Assembly: GCA_025059075.1 (NCBI GenBank) | Contig: JANXDZ010000003.1 | Span: forward strand, 62,001-126,000 | DNA: 64,000 bases | DNA from: Sulfolobales archaeon | GTDB taxonomy: Archaea; Thermoproteota; Thermoprotei_A; Sulfolobales; Desulfurococcaceae | Reading direction: 5' to 3' | Part shown: positions 43,717 through 53,302 of the stretch, piece after piece | How positions within the stretch are numbered: position 1 is the stretch's first letter | How the letters are laid out: each line of letters begins with the position of its first letter | Notes under the pieces: model-generated | Seen by the model: the letters and a program-made list of their open reading frames with translations, nothing else | Databases searched by the model: none | What the model was told of the DNA's origin: nothing | Position numbers and translations under genes: made by a program

Positions 43717-46248
43717 TTGAATGTAAGTGCAATAATAATGGCTGGTGGAGAAGGCACTAGGCTTCGGCCTCTTACAGCTAATAGACCTAAACCCATGGTA
43801 CCTCTATTCAATAAACCTCTCCTAGAGTATATAGTTGAGCACTTGAAGAGCTTTAACATAAATAGAGTTGGGTTCACATTACACTACTTGCCCAGCACAG
43901 TCATAGACTACTTTGGCGATGGCTCTAAGTGGGGTCTGGAGATCGTTTACAGCGTTGAGGAAAAACCTCTTGGAACAGCTGGTGGAGTAAGAAAGCTCTA
44001 CGATGAATTTAGCCCCGGCTCTACAGTAATAGTTTTCAGCGGCGATCTCTTTACAAACATAGATTTAGGGAAAATGCTTGAGTATCATAGAGAAAAAGGC
44101 TCTATATTCACTATAGCGTTAAGAAAGGCCACTGATCCAACGCAATACGGTATAGCTCTCTTAAACCCCGATGGAAGGGTGGTGAGATTTCTTGAGAAGC
44201 CTAGTTGGGGTGAAGTATTCAGTGACTTAATAAACATGGGTGTCTACATAGTTGAGCCAGAGGCTTTAAAGCTTATTCCAATTGGCTTAGAGTACGATTT
44301 TTCAAAGAACTTAATCCCTGAGTTAATTAAAAGAGGTATGGAAGTATATGGATTTAGGGCAGACGACTATTATTGGAGCGACATAGGCAGCTTTGAACAG
44401 TATCGTGAAGTACACTTAGACGTACTTAGTGGAAAAGCCCCAGTGCCTAGGGGATTTCTTGGAAGAGAAGTTAGTGAAGGAATATACATTCAGGGAGAAG
44501 TAGATGTATCTAGAGAAACTGACATTTCACCACCAGTAGTAATTGGCGGTGAAACAGTTGTTAAAAAAGGCTGTAGGCTAGGGCCTTTCTCAGTAATTGG
44601 ATTAAACAACATCATAGACCACAATGCCGTTATTGAAAGGAGCATTCTATGGAATCACGTATACATAGGATCCTTTGCTCAAGTAAATAGTGCAATAATT
44701 GGGGAAAAAGCTAAGGTAGAGAGCCATGCCTACATATGTGAGGACTGTATAATAGGTGATGAGACTATTATAGGGAAGGGATCAATTATTAAGCCTGGAG
44801 TAAAGATCTGGCCTTCAAAAATAGTTGATCCATATACAACTGTTTCAACAAGCCTTAAGTGGGGGATTAGATGGTATAAGAACTTAGTGGATCCATGGGG
44901 TATTACTGGCTTAGCTAACATAGAGATTACATCTGAGCATGCAGCTAAAATAGGTTTAGCTGTAGGCTCATGGGTTAAGGGAGGAAGCAGAGTTGCTGTA
45001 GCTTACGATAATTACTCTACTTCAAGGGCAGCAGCATACGCAATAATATCCGGTCTACTATCGGCAGGAGTTAGAGTTGAGGAACTTGGATTAACACCTC
45101 TACCAGTATTAGTCAACTATATAGTTAGTAGAAAGGCTGATGCAGGAATAATAGTGTCAACACTAACTTATGAACCAGCTAGAGTTAGAGTAAAGATTTT
45201 TGATAGAAGCGGGCTATTCATTGGAAGTAGTGATGCTAGAACTATAGAGGCAGCATTCTTCAAGGAGTCATACAGGAGGGTTACTGCAAATGAGACAGGC
45301 GTATTAACAATATTGAAAGGCCACGTGAATTACTACGTAGAGCTACTTGTTGGAGAAATCAATGGAGAATTAGTTAGAAAAGCTGGAAAGTTCTTAATTG
45401 ACTGCCTCTATGGAACTGTAGCTCAGCCGCTGACATCTATAACTAATGAACTTAATGCACAAGCATTCTTCATAAACTGCCGTGAGGAGAGTCCAGTGCT
45501 GCCTCCAGAGGAGGCTCCACTAAGTACTTCAGTGGAGTTCTTATCAAGAGTTATTCCATCAATGAACCTAACTGCTGGCTTCATATTCGATAGCGATGGA
45601 GATAAGCTCTTAGTGATAGACGATCTTGGGAGGTCAGTTAATCTAGAAGCAACAGCCATACTAATAGCTAAAGCTGTGTTAGAGGAGAAGAGAGGTGGTA
45701 CAGTAATTATACCGGAAACCGCTTCCACAATCCTCGAGAAGTACATTAATGAACTTGGTGGAAGAATAATTAGAGCAGGCCTTGGGCTAAGAGGTGTAGC
45801 TGACGCCATTAGAAAGCACAACGATGTTGTATTAGCAATAGATGACAGAGGGGGATTAATATATCCATGGCTACACCCAGGCCCCGATGCAATATATACA
45901 TCTCTTAAAATCCTTGAATACATAGGTAGAAGGGGAGTAAAGCTAAGTGAATTAGTAAATGAAATACCTGAGCCATATAGGGAGAGAGTGAGAATCCACA
46001 TCCCATATAATTGTAGAGGAGTATTTATGAGAACGCTCTTCAATGAACTTAAGGGAAAGGAAGTGGAATCAATAGATGGAATTAAAGTAATTGAAGAAGA
46101 TGTAGGGTGGGCTTACATAAGGCCTCTCCCCAGTGAGCCCATAGTAGAAATAATGATTGAAGGAGTGAGCTCTGAGAAAGAGGAGAAAATGCTTAAAATG
46201 ATCTTAAGTTTAGTTGAAGAAATTAAGAGAAGAGTCATGGAGAAATAA
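43717..46248 (+). CDS. Sugar-1-phosphate nucleotidyltransferase fused to a degenerate phosphomannomutase domain
   Basis: An 843-residue fusion. Residues 1-235 form a nucleotidyltransferase (GGEGTRLRPLTANRPKPM, GDLFTNIDLG), probably making GDP-mannose or a related NDP-sugar. Residues about 250-370 are a left-handed beta-helix of hexapeptide repeats. Residues about 390-843 have the phosphoglucomutase/phosphomannomutase fold, but the phosphoserine motif TASHNP is replaced by VSTLTYEP, the sugar loop GExSGH by AIDDRGGL, and the phosphate loop is altered, while the metal motif DSDGDK remains. The mutase part is therefore probably inactive or regulatory. Such fusions occur in bacteria and archaea, usually annotated mannose-1-phosphate guanylyltransferase. 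It is a single gene. Confidence 0.85.
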   Translation: MNVSAIIMAGGEGTRLRPLTANRPKPMVPLFNKPLLEYIVEHLKSFNINRVGFTLHYLPSTVIDYFGDGSKWGLEIVYSVEEKPLGTAGGVRKLYDEFSPGSTVIVFSGDLFTNIDLGKMLEYHREKGSIFTIALRKATDPTQYGIALLNPDGRVVRFLEKPSWGEVFSDLINMGVYIVEPEALKLIPIGLEYDFSKNLIPELIKRGMEVYGFRADDYYWSDIGSFEQYREVHLDVLSGKAPVPRGFLGREVSEGIYIQGEVDVSRETDISPPVVIGGETVVKKGCRLGPFSVIGLNNIIDHNAVIERSILWNHVYIGSFAQVNSAIIGEKAKVESHAYICEDCIIGDETIIGKGSIIKPGVKIWPSKIVDPYTTVSTSLKWGIRWYKNLVDPWGITGLANIEITSEHAAKIGLAVGSWVKGGSRVAVAYDNYSTSRAAAYAIISGLLSAGVRVEELGLTPLPVLVNYIVSRKADAGIIVSTLTYEPARVRVKIFDRSGLFIGSSDARTIEAAFFKESYRRVTANETGVLTILKGHVNYYVELLVGEINGELVRKAGKFLIDCLYGTVAQPLTSITNELNAQAFFINCREESPVLPPEEAPLSTSVEFLSRVIPSMNLTAGFIFDSDGDKLLVIDDLGRSVNLEATAILIAKAVLEEKRGGTVIIPETASTILEKYINELGGRIIRAGLGLRGVADAIRKHNDVVLAIDDRGGLIYPWLHPGPDAIYTSLKILEYIGRRGVKLSELVNEIPEPYRERVRIHIPYNCRGVFMRTLFNELKGKEVESIDGIKVIEEDVGWAYIRPLPSEPIVEIMIEGVSSEKEEKMLKMILSLVEEIKRRVMEK

Positions 46249-46662
46249 TTAATAGAGCACTATAGCTATCTCCAACATCCAGCGGCTTCAGTTTCCAACC
46301 TCTCCCATGGATTACCATGGGTCTCGAGAAACATTAATGAACTACCTCAAGTTATAGAAACCTAGAGAGGGATAATTCAGGAGCTATTACAGTATTTGAA
46401 GCCATTACACTGCTAAGGAAAGTAATCTATTTAATGTGTTTTTCATTGCTTCACCCTTCCCCCTCCATCCCCGAGATTAAGTGTTTTGAGGAGAGCTTGA
46501 GCTCTCTAACTCTCATTGAAGCATTACTCATTATAACTAAAGATCAGTATCAACTAGTGTAAACGTCTAAAAAACTTGAAACAGCAATAGGAATTCTACA
46601 GCATGTGTGTTTTTAAGTTCAAGAAAGTGTTTAGACTTCTAAGAATGATGCTGGGGTTAGGT
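46249..46662. other. Intergenic region with two small inverted repeats
   Basis: No gene seen. CCCATGG-ATTA-CCATGGG (46304-46321) is a 7-base-pair hairpin 56 bases after the previous stop and could mark its transcript end. GAGAGCT-TG-AGCTCTC (46491-46506) is a second near-perfect palindrome in front of the GMP synthase gene and could be an operator. A TATA-like TTTTTAAGTTC at about 46611-46621 would place the transcript start near 46645. Confidence 0.4.
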
Positions 46663-47757
46663 GTGTTTAACCCTGAATTGTTTATAGAAGCAGCTTTAAA
46701 TCACTTGGAGAGAAACTATAGTGACATAGATTGTGCAATAGCTTGTATAAGTGGCGGTGTAGATAGCGTAACTACAGCTCTTATTGCTAAGAGAGCTTTA
46801 AAAGACAAAGTACTGCCAGTATTCATAGACACCGGCCTCATGAGGTATGGAGAGCCTGAAGCAGTTAAGAATGCATTAAGTGGAGTAATTGACTTAACGA
46901 TATACGACTACTCCAACTCCATAGTGAGTAACTTAAGTGGATTAAGTGATGCAGAGGAGAAGAGAAAGGTCTTCAGAGACTTATTCTATAGTGCGGTAAG
47001 TAATGTAGCTAGAAGACATGGATGCAGCTATGTCGTTCAAGGAACTACTAAGGCAGATGTAGTTGAGACTCTTGGAGGAGTAAAGACACAGCACAATGTT
47101 TTAACACAAGAATTATTGCTTAAGTATGGTGTGAAAGTCATTGAACCATTGAGGGATCTATATAAATACGAAGTTAAGGCACTTGCATACTACCTTGGAT
47201 TGCCTTCCTCAATAGTTCAGAGACAGCCATTTCCAGGCCCAGGACTATTGATTAGAGCCGTCGGGAAATTTCATGTAGATAAACTAAGCTTAGTAAGATA
47301 CGCGACTAAAATAGTTGATGAAAGGCTTAGCGTACGTAATTATAGCCAGTATTTCCCAGCTGTCTGGGAATACGATGTAATTAACGAAGGCTACTTAGGT
47401 AATAGCTTATTTAAAGTATTTTCAGTGAAGACCACTGGAGTAGTTGGTGGTTCAAGAGTCTACGGCCACCCAATCCTCATTGAGGACTTCAATAAGCGCG
47501 ATGTAGTTAAGCTACATGAGCAATTTGATGTAGTGAAACACCCACATATCCTAATATCTTTAGCATCTAAGGATAGCGGAAAGTACTTTATTGCAGTAAG
47601 AGTTGTTGAAACTAGGGACTATGTAACAGCTAGCGTTCCAGTAATTGAGCGAAGCCTACTCCTTAAGTTAGCTGAAGAACTATTGGAGAACCCTGATGTT
47701 AAAGCAGTTGGCTACGATGTAACTCCAAAGCCTCCGGCAACAATTGAGTATGAGTAA
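46663..47757 (+). CDS. guaAB: GMP synthase, PP-loop ATPase subunit
   Basis: About 364 residues of the archaeal stand-alone ATP-pyrophosphatase subunit of GMP synthase. It converts XMP to GMP with ammonia from a separate glutaminase subunit, which is not in this window. The PP-loop is CISGGVDSVTT, VQGTTKADVVE follows, RQPFPGPGLLIR is the C-terminal domain motif, and PPATIEYE is the C-terminal end. The open frame extends to ATG 46603, but the family start (M/V)FNPELFIE begins at GTG 46663, and a TATA-like element around 46611-46621 lies inside the extension, so I chose the shorter form. ATG 46645 is another option. Confidence 0.92.
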   Translation: MFNPELFIEAALNHLERNYSDIDCAIACISGGVDSVTTALIAKRALKDKVLPVFIDTGLMRYGEPEAVKNALSGVIDLTIYDYSNSIVSNLSGLSDAEEKRKVFRDLFYSAVSNVARRHGCSYVVQGTTKADVVETLGGVKTQHNVLTQELLLKYGVKVIEPLRDLYKYEVKALAYYLGLPSSIVQRQPFPGPGLLIRAVGKFHVDKLSLVRYATKIVDERLSVRNYSQYFPAVWEYDVINEGYLGNSLFKVFSVKTTGVVGGSRVYGHPILIEDFNKRDVVKLHEQFDVVKHPHILISLASKDSGKYFIAVRVVETRDYVTASVPVIERSLLLKLAEELLENPDVKAVGYDVTPKPPATIEYE

Positions 47758-47759
47758 CT

Positions 47760-48377
47760 ATGGGTGAGCACATGGATCTATCGTTAATTATCTACATTCC
47801 GTGGAGCACTGCACTAAGGTATTGCTATGAGTTAGCGCTAAAAGTCCTGGAGAGCGGCTATAAGCCTCAACTAATTGTAGCAATATCGCGTGGAGGCTTA
47901 ATACCTGCTAGAATAGTAAGTGACGTACTAGGGGTTTATGAGCTATATGCTGTACGCTCAATTCTCTACATGCATGGCAAAGCTATTGGCAACAAGCCAT
48001 TGATAAATGCTCATTTACCAGTAGAGCTTGTCAAAGGGAGGAGGGTTTTAATAGTGGATGAAGTAGTTGATACAGGAACTACTATGGTGAACACCGTTGA
48101 CTACTTGAGAAAACTCAATCCTGCTGAAGTAAGGACTGCAGTAATACACTACAAGTCTTCTAAAAGCATGTATAAGCCAGACTACTACATCGTTGAACTA
48201 AAGGAATGGAAGTGGATATATTATCCATGGTCTCTTGTAGAAACAATGTTTGACATACTGGCCGGTAGTAAGGATGTAAGTGTAAGAGATGTAGTAAACA
48301 TACTTAACATGAGTGAAGTATACCTTGAAGCAAGTACTTTAGAGAAGTGCTTAAGGAACTATAGTGGAGCTAAGTGA
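47760..48377 (+). CDS. Purine phosphoribosyltransferase (xanthine/guanine type)
   Basis: A 205-residue type I phosphoribosyltransferase. The PRPP-binding loop is VLIVDEVVDTGTTM (acidic pair E-V-V-D), and AISRGGLIPARIVSD lies near the N-terminus, as in archaeal Gpt/HPRT relatives. The C-terminus has a hood-like YYPWSLVETM that stacks on the base. It likely salvages guanine, xanthine or hypoxanthine. It begins two bases after the GMP synthase gene, so both form a purine operon. Confidence 0.85.
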   Translation: MGEHMDLSLIIYIPWSTALRYCYELALKVLESGYKPQLIVAISRGGLIPARIVSDVLGVYELYAVRSILYMHGKAIGNKPLINAHLPVELVKGRRVLIVDEVVDTGTTMVNTVDYLRKLNPAEVRTAVIHYKSSKSMYKPDYYIVELKEWKWIYYPWSLVETMFDILAGSKDVSVRDVVNILNMSEVYLEASTLEKCLRNYSGAK

Positions 48378-48564
48378 ATTAATCACTAATTGCTGCGTAC
48401 CTCTACTTAAGGCGTTTACACAATTACTTAAGCTTCTTCCACCACTGAGAATAGGCCTATAGCAGTAGCATTAAATACGTATACAGCTCTATCTCTAAAC
48501 TGTTGAACATTGATGTAGCTTAGAACTTTTATACTTAGAAAGTAATAGCAGTTGAGAGGGCTTC

Positions 48565-49245
48565 ATGCTAATAGTAGCTCTAGACCCCTTGCAGAAGGAG
48601 GATGTAATTAACTGGAGTAAGGAAGTAGTTTATGGAGTAAGGAACTTAGTTACAGGCTTTAAGATTGGTATGCCTTTATTAATTAAGGTAGGCATTAGTG
48701 GATGTAAAAAGATCTTCTGCGACTACTCAGGCTTATTGATAGCTGATTTAAAGCTCGCTGATATAGGGGATATCATGGCATCTGTTGTAAGAGATCTTAG
48801 TGAAGCTGGAGTAAATACTGTGATTGCACACGCTTTCGTAGGAAGATCAGGAGCTTTAGATAAGCTTGTAGGAGAGTGTGAGAAGCTAGATGTGAAAGTA
48901 GTGCTAGTAGTTTCAATGAGTCATAGAGGTTCAGAGGAATTTATAGATAAACACCTCAGCGATTTCATGGAGCTAGCGCTATCACTAAATGTCTGGGGAG
49001 TTGTAGCACCAGCTACAAGACTCAGTGTAGTTAGAAGAGTCCGGGAATTAGGGGGCAGTAGGATTAAAGTGCTTTCACCAGGCATAGGGGCACAGGGGGC
49101 TCAACCTGGCACAGCTATTTGCGCAGGAGCTGACTATGAAATAGTTGGCAGAGCTATTACTGCTTCAAGTAACCCTACTGCTGAAGCACTAAAAGTCCTT
49201 AGTGAACAGGGGAGAAAGGTGAAAGAATGTCTTGGCTCCCATTAG
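48565..49245 (+). CDS. pyrF: Orotidine 5'-phosphate decarboxylase
   Basis: A 226-residue OMP decarboxylase making UMP in the last step of pyrimidine synthesis. The charged network motif DLKLADIGDI (D-x-K-x2-D) and the phosphate loop LSPGIGAQGAQPG are intact. The start is ATG 48565. It overlaps pyrE by 19 bases and leads the pyr cluster; the region upstream, TAGAACTTTTATACTTAG, contains a good TATA-like element (about 48522-48539). Confidence 0.95.
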   Translation: MLIVALDPLQKEDVINWSKEVVYGVRNLVTGFKIGMPLLIKVGISGCKKIFCDYSGLLIADLKLADIGDIMASVVRDLSEAGVNTVIAHAFVGRSGALDKLVGECEKLDVKVVLVVSMSHRGSEEFIDKHLSDFMELALSLNVWGVVAPATRLSVVRRVRELGGSRIKVLSPGIGAQGAQPGTAICAGADYEIVGRAITASSNPTAEALKVLSEQGRKVKECLGSH

Positions 49246-49823
49246 AGCTCTACAGCCATGGTATGATAAAGTTTGGGCGCTTTAAGCTAACGTCAGGCAT
49301 GGATAGCCCATACTACATAGATCTTAGGAAGCTTTACAGCTATCCGAAGTTAGCTAAAAGAGTTGCACTAGAAATAATTAATAGATTCAATATTATTGAG
49401 GAAGTAGATGCAGTTGTTGGAGTAGCAACAGCTGGAATACCTTTAGCTACATACATAGCTGTAATATCGGAGAAGCCGCTTGCATACATTAGGAGCGAGA
49501 AGAAAGCTCATGGAATGGAGTCACTAGTTGAAGGAGATGTAGTTGGCAGAACAACAGCTATAGTTGATGATGTAGCTACAACCGGCGGCTCTATAGAGAG
49601 GGCCTGGAACTCCCTGACTTCAGCTGGTTCTAAACCTATTGCAGCCATAGTGATTGTTGATAGAGAACAGGGGGCTAGAGAGAGGTTAAGTAGACTTGGG
49701 CTAAAGTTCTTTAGCCTAATTACAGCTAGGGAGATATTCTCTGAACTCCATAAAGCAGGGGTAATTGATGAATCCTCATTAAGGGAGTTAATTGAGTACG
49801 TGGAGAAAACGCGCTTAATGTAA
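49227..49823 (+). CDS. pyrE: Orotate phosphoribosyltransferase
   Basis: A 198-residue type I phosphoribosyltransferase adding PRPP to orotate. The PRPP motif is TAIVDDVATTGGS, the catalytic-loop lysine lies in YIRSEKKAHG, and GMIKFGRFKLTSGMDSPYYID is the N-terminal orotate site (positions about 9-29). It overlaps the pyrF end by 19 bases, consistent with coupled translation of the two enzymes that act in sequence. Confidence 0.95.
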   Translation: MSWLPLELYSHGMIKFGRFKLTSGMDSPYYIDLRKLYSYPKLAKRVALEIINRFNIIEEVDAVVGVATAGIPLATYIAVISEKPLAYIRSEKKAHGMESLVEGDVVGRTTAIVDDVATTGGSIERAWNSLTSAGSKPIAAIVIVDREQGARERLSRLGLKFFSLITAREIFSELHKAGVIDESSLRELIEYVEKTRLM

Positions 49824-49871
49824 ACCTAAAGTTTTTATACTAAGTAAACAGTGTGCTTTTGAGCGGGCGCG

Positions 49872-50804
49872 TTGAACGGCTCATTCATGGGTAGAGACGT
49901 AATATCTATACTTGACTTTAAGAGAGAGGAGTTAGAGGAGTTATTTGAATTAAGCGATAGAGCTAGAAAGCTAGTTGATAGAAAGCTGAGGCTCCTTGAA
50001 GGTAAAGTAGTATCTCTGGCCTTCTTTGAACCTTCAACTAGAACTAGAATGAGCTTTGAAGTAGCTGCTAGAAAGCTTGGCGCAGACGTTATTGGGTTCT
50101 CAAGCGAAGAATCAATAAGTATTGCTAAGGGAGAGAACTTAGCTGATACTGTGAGAATGCTCGATAGCTACAGCGACTTAATAGTTATAAGGCATAAGCT
50201 TGAGGGAGCAGCTAAGTTTGCATCTGAAATAGCTTTAAACCCAGTTATAAATGGCGGCGATGGAAAACAACATCACCCCACTCAAGCCATGATTGATCTA
50301 TATACAGTGAGGGAGTTATTTAGTGAAATAGATGGTTTAACTTACGCAATCGTAGGAGACCTTAGGTACGGTAGAGCTGCTGCTTCATTTATCTATGCTT
50401 TAACTCTCTTTAAGCCATTGAAGGTATACTTAGTGTCACCACCAATACTGAGCGCTAGGCCTGAAGTAACTTCGCTTTTAAAGAGCAGGGGCATAGTCTT
50501 CGAGGAGTTGAGTAAGCTAGATGAAGTAATTGAGGAAGTTGATGTAATGTACGTTACTAGAGTTCAGCGAGAGAGATTCCCAGATCCAACTGAGTATGAG
50601 AAAGCTAAGGGCACTTATAAAATAACGTTAAAGCTTCTTGAAAAAGCCAAGCACTCACTTAAGATACTACATCCCTTACCTAAAGTTGATGAAATAGAGC
50701 TTTCAGTAGATAACTCTAAGCACGCTGCATACTTTCTCCAAGCTTCACTAGGAGTGCCTGTGAGAATGGCTCTACTAACTATGGTCTTAGGTGGTGAACT
50801 GTGA
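49872..50804 (+). CDS. pyrB: Aspartate carbamoyltransferase catalytic subunit
   Basis: A 310-residue catalytic chain of ATCase, joining carbamoyl phosphate and aspartate. The carbamoyl-phosphate motif is [10 protein letters not shown], the 80s-loop region follows at [13 protein letters not shown], and [10 protein letters not shown] and [11 protein letters not shown] are the other substrate motifs. The start is TTG 49872; the ATG five codons later could also serve. A TATA-like TTTTTATACTAAG lies at about 49831-49843, so pyrB may have its own promoter. It overlaps pyrI by four bases. Confidence 0.96.
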   Translation: MNGSFMGRDVISILDFKREELEELFELSDRARKLVDRKLRLLEGKVVSLAFFEPSTRTRMSFEVAARKLGADVIGFSSEESISIAKGENLADTVRMLDSYSDLIVIRHKLEGAAKFASEIALNPVINGGDGKQHHPTQAMIDLYTVRELFSEIDGLTYAIVGDLRYGRAAASFIYALTLFKPLKVYLVSPPILSARPEVTSLLKSRGIVFEELSKLDEVIEEVDVMYVTRVQRERFPDPTEYEKAKGTYKITLKLLEKAKHSLKILHPLPKVDEIELSVDNSKHAAYFLQASLGVPVRMALLTMVLGGEL

Positions 50805-51274
50805 GTGAGCCAACACTAGTTGTTTCAAAAATAAGGGCTGGAACAGTAATAGACCATATACCTGCTGGAAGAGCCCTCGACGTATTGAAAATAATTGGGT
50901 TAAGCGGTCGTGAAGGAACTAGAACAGCAATCATAATGAATGTTGAGAGCAAGAAATTGGGTAAAAAAGACATAGTTAAAATAGAGGGGAAGTTCCTTGG
51001 GCAACACGAGGTAAGCATTATAGCTCTAATTGCGCCAACAGCTACAATAAATATAGTTGAAGACTTTAAAGTAGTTAGGAAGTTCAAAGTAGAGATACCT
51101 GAAGTAATTGAGGAAATAATTATATGCCCAAACACCACTTGCATAACTAACAAAAGCAATGAACCTATAAAGAGTAGGTTTAGAGTGCTTTCCCGTAAAC
51201 CAATCACTATGCAGTGTAGTTATTGCAGCACGCTGATCTCTGAAGACGATCTATACGGGTTGATTAAAGTATGA
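50801..51274 (+). CDS. pyrI: Aspartate carbamoyltransferase regulatory subunit
   Basis: A 157-residue regulatory chain. The N-terminal allosteric domain ([18 protein letters not shown]) binds nucleotides; the C-terminal zinc domain has CPNTTC and CSYC. It makes ATCase responsive to CTP and ATP. The start GTG overlaps the pyrB stop and its stop overlaps pyrK, so the chain of coupled genes continues. Confidence 0.96.
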   Translation: MSEPTLVVSKIRAGTVIDHIPAGRALDVLKIIGLSGREGTRTAIIMNVESKKLGKKDIVKIEGKFLGQHEVSIIALIAPTATINIVEDFKVVRKFKVEIPEVIEEIIICPNTTCITNKSNEPIKSRFRVLSRKPITMQCSYCSTLISEDDLYGLIKV

Positions 51275-52026
51275 GCTTTAGAAGCGCTAAAGTAGTTAAC
51301 GTAGAGGAGCTTGGGGAAAACATTTATAGAATGAAGCTTAAGCTTATGGAGAATCTAAATGCTGATCCACTGCCGTTTCAATTCCTCATGGTTTGGATCC
51401 CGAGAGTTAAGGAAGTACCTATGTCTATTTCAGACTACGTAAATGGCTCATTGGCCATACTCTTTAGAGTTAGGGGGAGGGGGACGGAAGCTCTTTCAAG
51501 AGCAAGGGGATTCATAGGGTTAAGAGGTCCGTATGGAAGGGGTTTGAATTTACATATAGGAGAGAGGATATTAGTTATAGCTGGTGGAGTTGGAATAGCT
51601 CCAATTCCATACCTAGTGAGAACTGCTTCAAGAACGGGATCTTCTATAGGCGTGCTCTGGGGAGTGAGGAAAGCCAGTGAAGTTATATGTGAAGATGAGC
51701 TATTTCAAGGAGTTAAACCAGACTTCTTCTATGTAGCAACTGAAGATTGCTCTACGAATTACTGTGGTACAGCTATTGATATTGCGCCTAAATTAATTAA
51801 CCAAGGTAATTGGGATAGAGTTATATTAATTGGGCCTCCGGAGATGCTTCGCGAAGGCTGTAGTAGATTTATAGAAATAAATCCCATGGTAGCATTAGAG
51901 TCTATAGTTAAGTGCGGTATTGGTTTATGCGGCACGTGCTCACTTAAGCCTTTGCCAATGCTTCTCTGCATGAATGGACCTCTCTATAAGTGCTCTCAAG
52001 TAGTTGATTACCTTGAGCACAGTTAG
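51271..52026 (+). CDS. pyrK: Dihydroorotate dehydrogenase electron-transfer subunit
   Basis: A 251-residue FAD and [2Fe-2S] protein that passes electrons from PyrD to NAD in class 1B dihydroorotate dehydrogenase. The FAD motif region is RGPYGRGLNL, the NAD-binding motif is IAGGVGIAPIPYLV, and the cluster cysteines are in CGIGLCGTC with a fourth near CMNGPLYKC. It overlaps pyrI by four bases and pyrC by 23. Confidence 0.94.
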   Translation: MSFRSAKVVNVEELGENIYRMKLKLMENLNADPLPFQFLMVWIPRVKEVPMSISDYVNGSLAILFRVRGRGTEALSRARGFIGLRGPYGRGLNLHIGERILVIAGGVGIAPIPYLVRTASRTGSSIGVLWGVRKASEVICEDELFQGVKPDFFYVATEDCSTNYCGTAIDIAPKLINQGNWDRVILIGPPEMLREGCSRFIEINPMVALESIVKCGIGLCGTCSLKPLPMLLCMNGPLYKCSQVVDYLEHS

Positions 52027-53302
52027 CCTCTGGATCAGGTACTTTTATAGAGGAGGAGTAGTTCCACTAACTATAGTAGTAGATAATGGAGTTGTAGCTG
52101 AGAGACTCTACGGCTTTGAAAGAATTCAAGGCATAGATAGACACGTAGATTTAAGTAGAGGAGTAGCCTTCCCAGGTTTCATAGACATACACTGTCACTT
52201 AAGGGGCTTAGAGCTGAGCTATAAAGAGGATGAGGAAACTGGTACACGAGCTGCTGCTAAAGGAGGTTACGTAGCTGTAGTAGACATGCCTAACACTAAG
52301 CCTAGGGTGAATAACGTTGAAAGCCTTAGAATGAAGCTAAGTTCCCTTAACAACAAGTCGTGTATAGACTATGGGGTTTGGATAGCTCCTTCACTGAAAA
52401 CTCATGAAGTAATTGAAATGCTGAGGTATCCAGGTGTAGTAGGAATTAAGATATTTCCAGAGGACTTTAACTTACTTAGCACAATGTTATTAATGAATGT
52501 GGAGAAGCTTAAGTTAATTGTGCATGCTGAAGACCCCTACTTCATAAATGAGTGTAGAGCTGGCTCTAGGTGGAAGTGTAGGCCTATAGAGGGGGAGTTA
52601 AAGGCTGTTGAAAGAGTTCACTCAAATTTAGTGAGCGTAAGTTCAAGTAGGGATATAAGGATTCACATAACTCACGTAACTAATCCACTAACTCTTCTAA
52701 TAGCGAAGAAAATGGGGTTTACAGCAGATACCTGCCCCCACTACTTATACCTAAGCTCAGTTGATGAATTGAGAAGTGGCTGCATAGCTAAGGTAAACCC
52801 CCCGCTTAGGCATCTGCAGACACCTCTATCGCTGCTGAAGTTCATTAAGTACTTAGATGCTATTTCCACAGATCATGCTCCACACAGCATTGATGAGAAA
52901 AGCGTTGACTTCACTGAATGCCCTTCAGGTATAGCATCCATAGAGTACGCTGCACTAGCTACATTAAACTTAGCGCTGAGAGCTGAGTTGGATTTAAACG
53001 ATGTCGTGAGGCTCTTGTCCAAGGGGCCTTCAGAGCTACTTGAATTAAGATCGTTTGGCGACATCTCTCCAGGGAGCATAGCTAGCTATACAGTAGTTGA
53101 CTTCAGTGGTGAGACTCGCGTTAAATCACTAGAAATGGTTTCAAAAGCTAAGAACACTCCATACGATGGAGCAGTATTTAAAGGCTCAATACTTGCAACA
53201 GTAGTTAGAGGGAGAGCTATTTACATGAACGGCGAATTCATTGGGGGCGCTGAACCAATGCCTCTAACAGAGGTGGCGAAAGCAAATGCTTCTTGGAGTT
53301 AA
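52004..53302 (+). CDS. pyrC: Dihydroorotase
   Basis: A 432-residue class I amidohydrolase cyclising carbamoyl aspartate. The metal motif DIHCHLRG replaces the common DxHxHxR form, and STDHAPHS contributes the catalytic Asp. VVGIKIFPED occupies the lysine region, and HAEDP and HITHVT carry metal histidines. The start is not certain: TTG 52004 or TTG 52013, both inside the pyrK end. GAGGAGG at 52050-52056 is not followed by an in-frame start and is probably chance. It overlaps pyrD by 17 bases. Confidence 0.93.
   Translation: MITLSTVSLWIRYFYRGGVVPLTIVVDNGVVAERLYGFERIQGIDRHVDLSRGVAFPGFIDIHCHLRGLELSYKEDEETGTRAAAKGGYVAVVDMPNTKPRVNNVESLRMKLSSLNNKSCIDYGVWIAPSLKTHEVIEMLRYPGVVGIKIFPEDFNLLSTMLLMNVEKLKLIVHAEDPYFINECRAGSRWKCRPIEGELKAVERVHSNLVSVSSSRDIRIHITHVTNPLTLLIAKKMGFTADTCPHYLYLSSVDELRSGCIAKVNPPLRHLQTPLSLLKFIKYLDAISTDHAPHSIDEKSVDFTECPSGIASIEYAALATLNLALRAELDLNDVVRLLSKGPSELLELRSFGDISPGSIASYTVVDFSGETRVKSLEMVSKAKNTPYDGAVFKGSILATVVRGRAIYMNGEFIGGAEPMPLTEVAKANASWS

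Noticed and set aside
52050-52056. GAGGAGG as a ribosome binding site for a later pyrC start
   Set aside because: No ATG, GTG or TTG in the pyrC frame follows at a usable distance.
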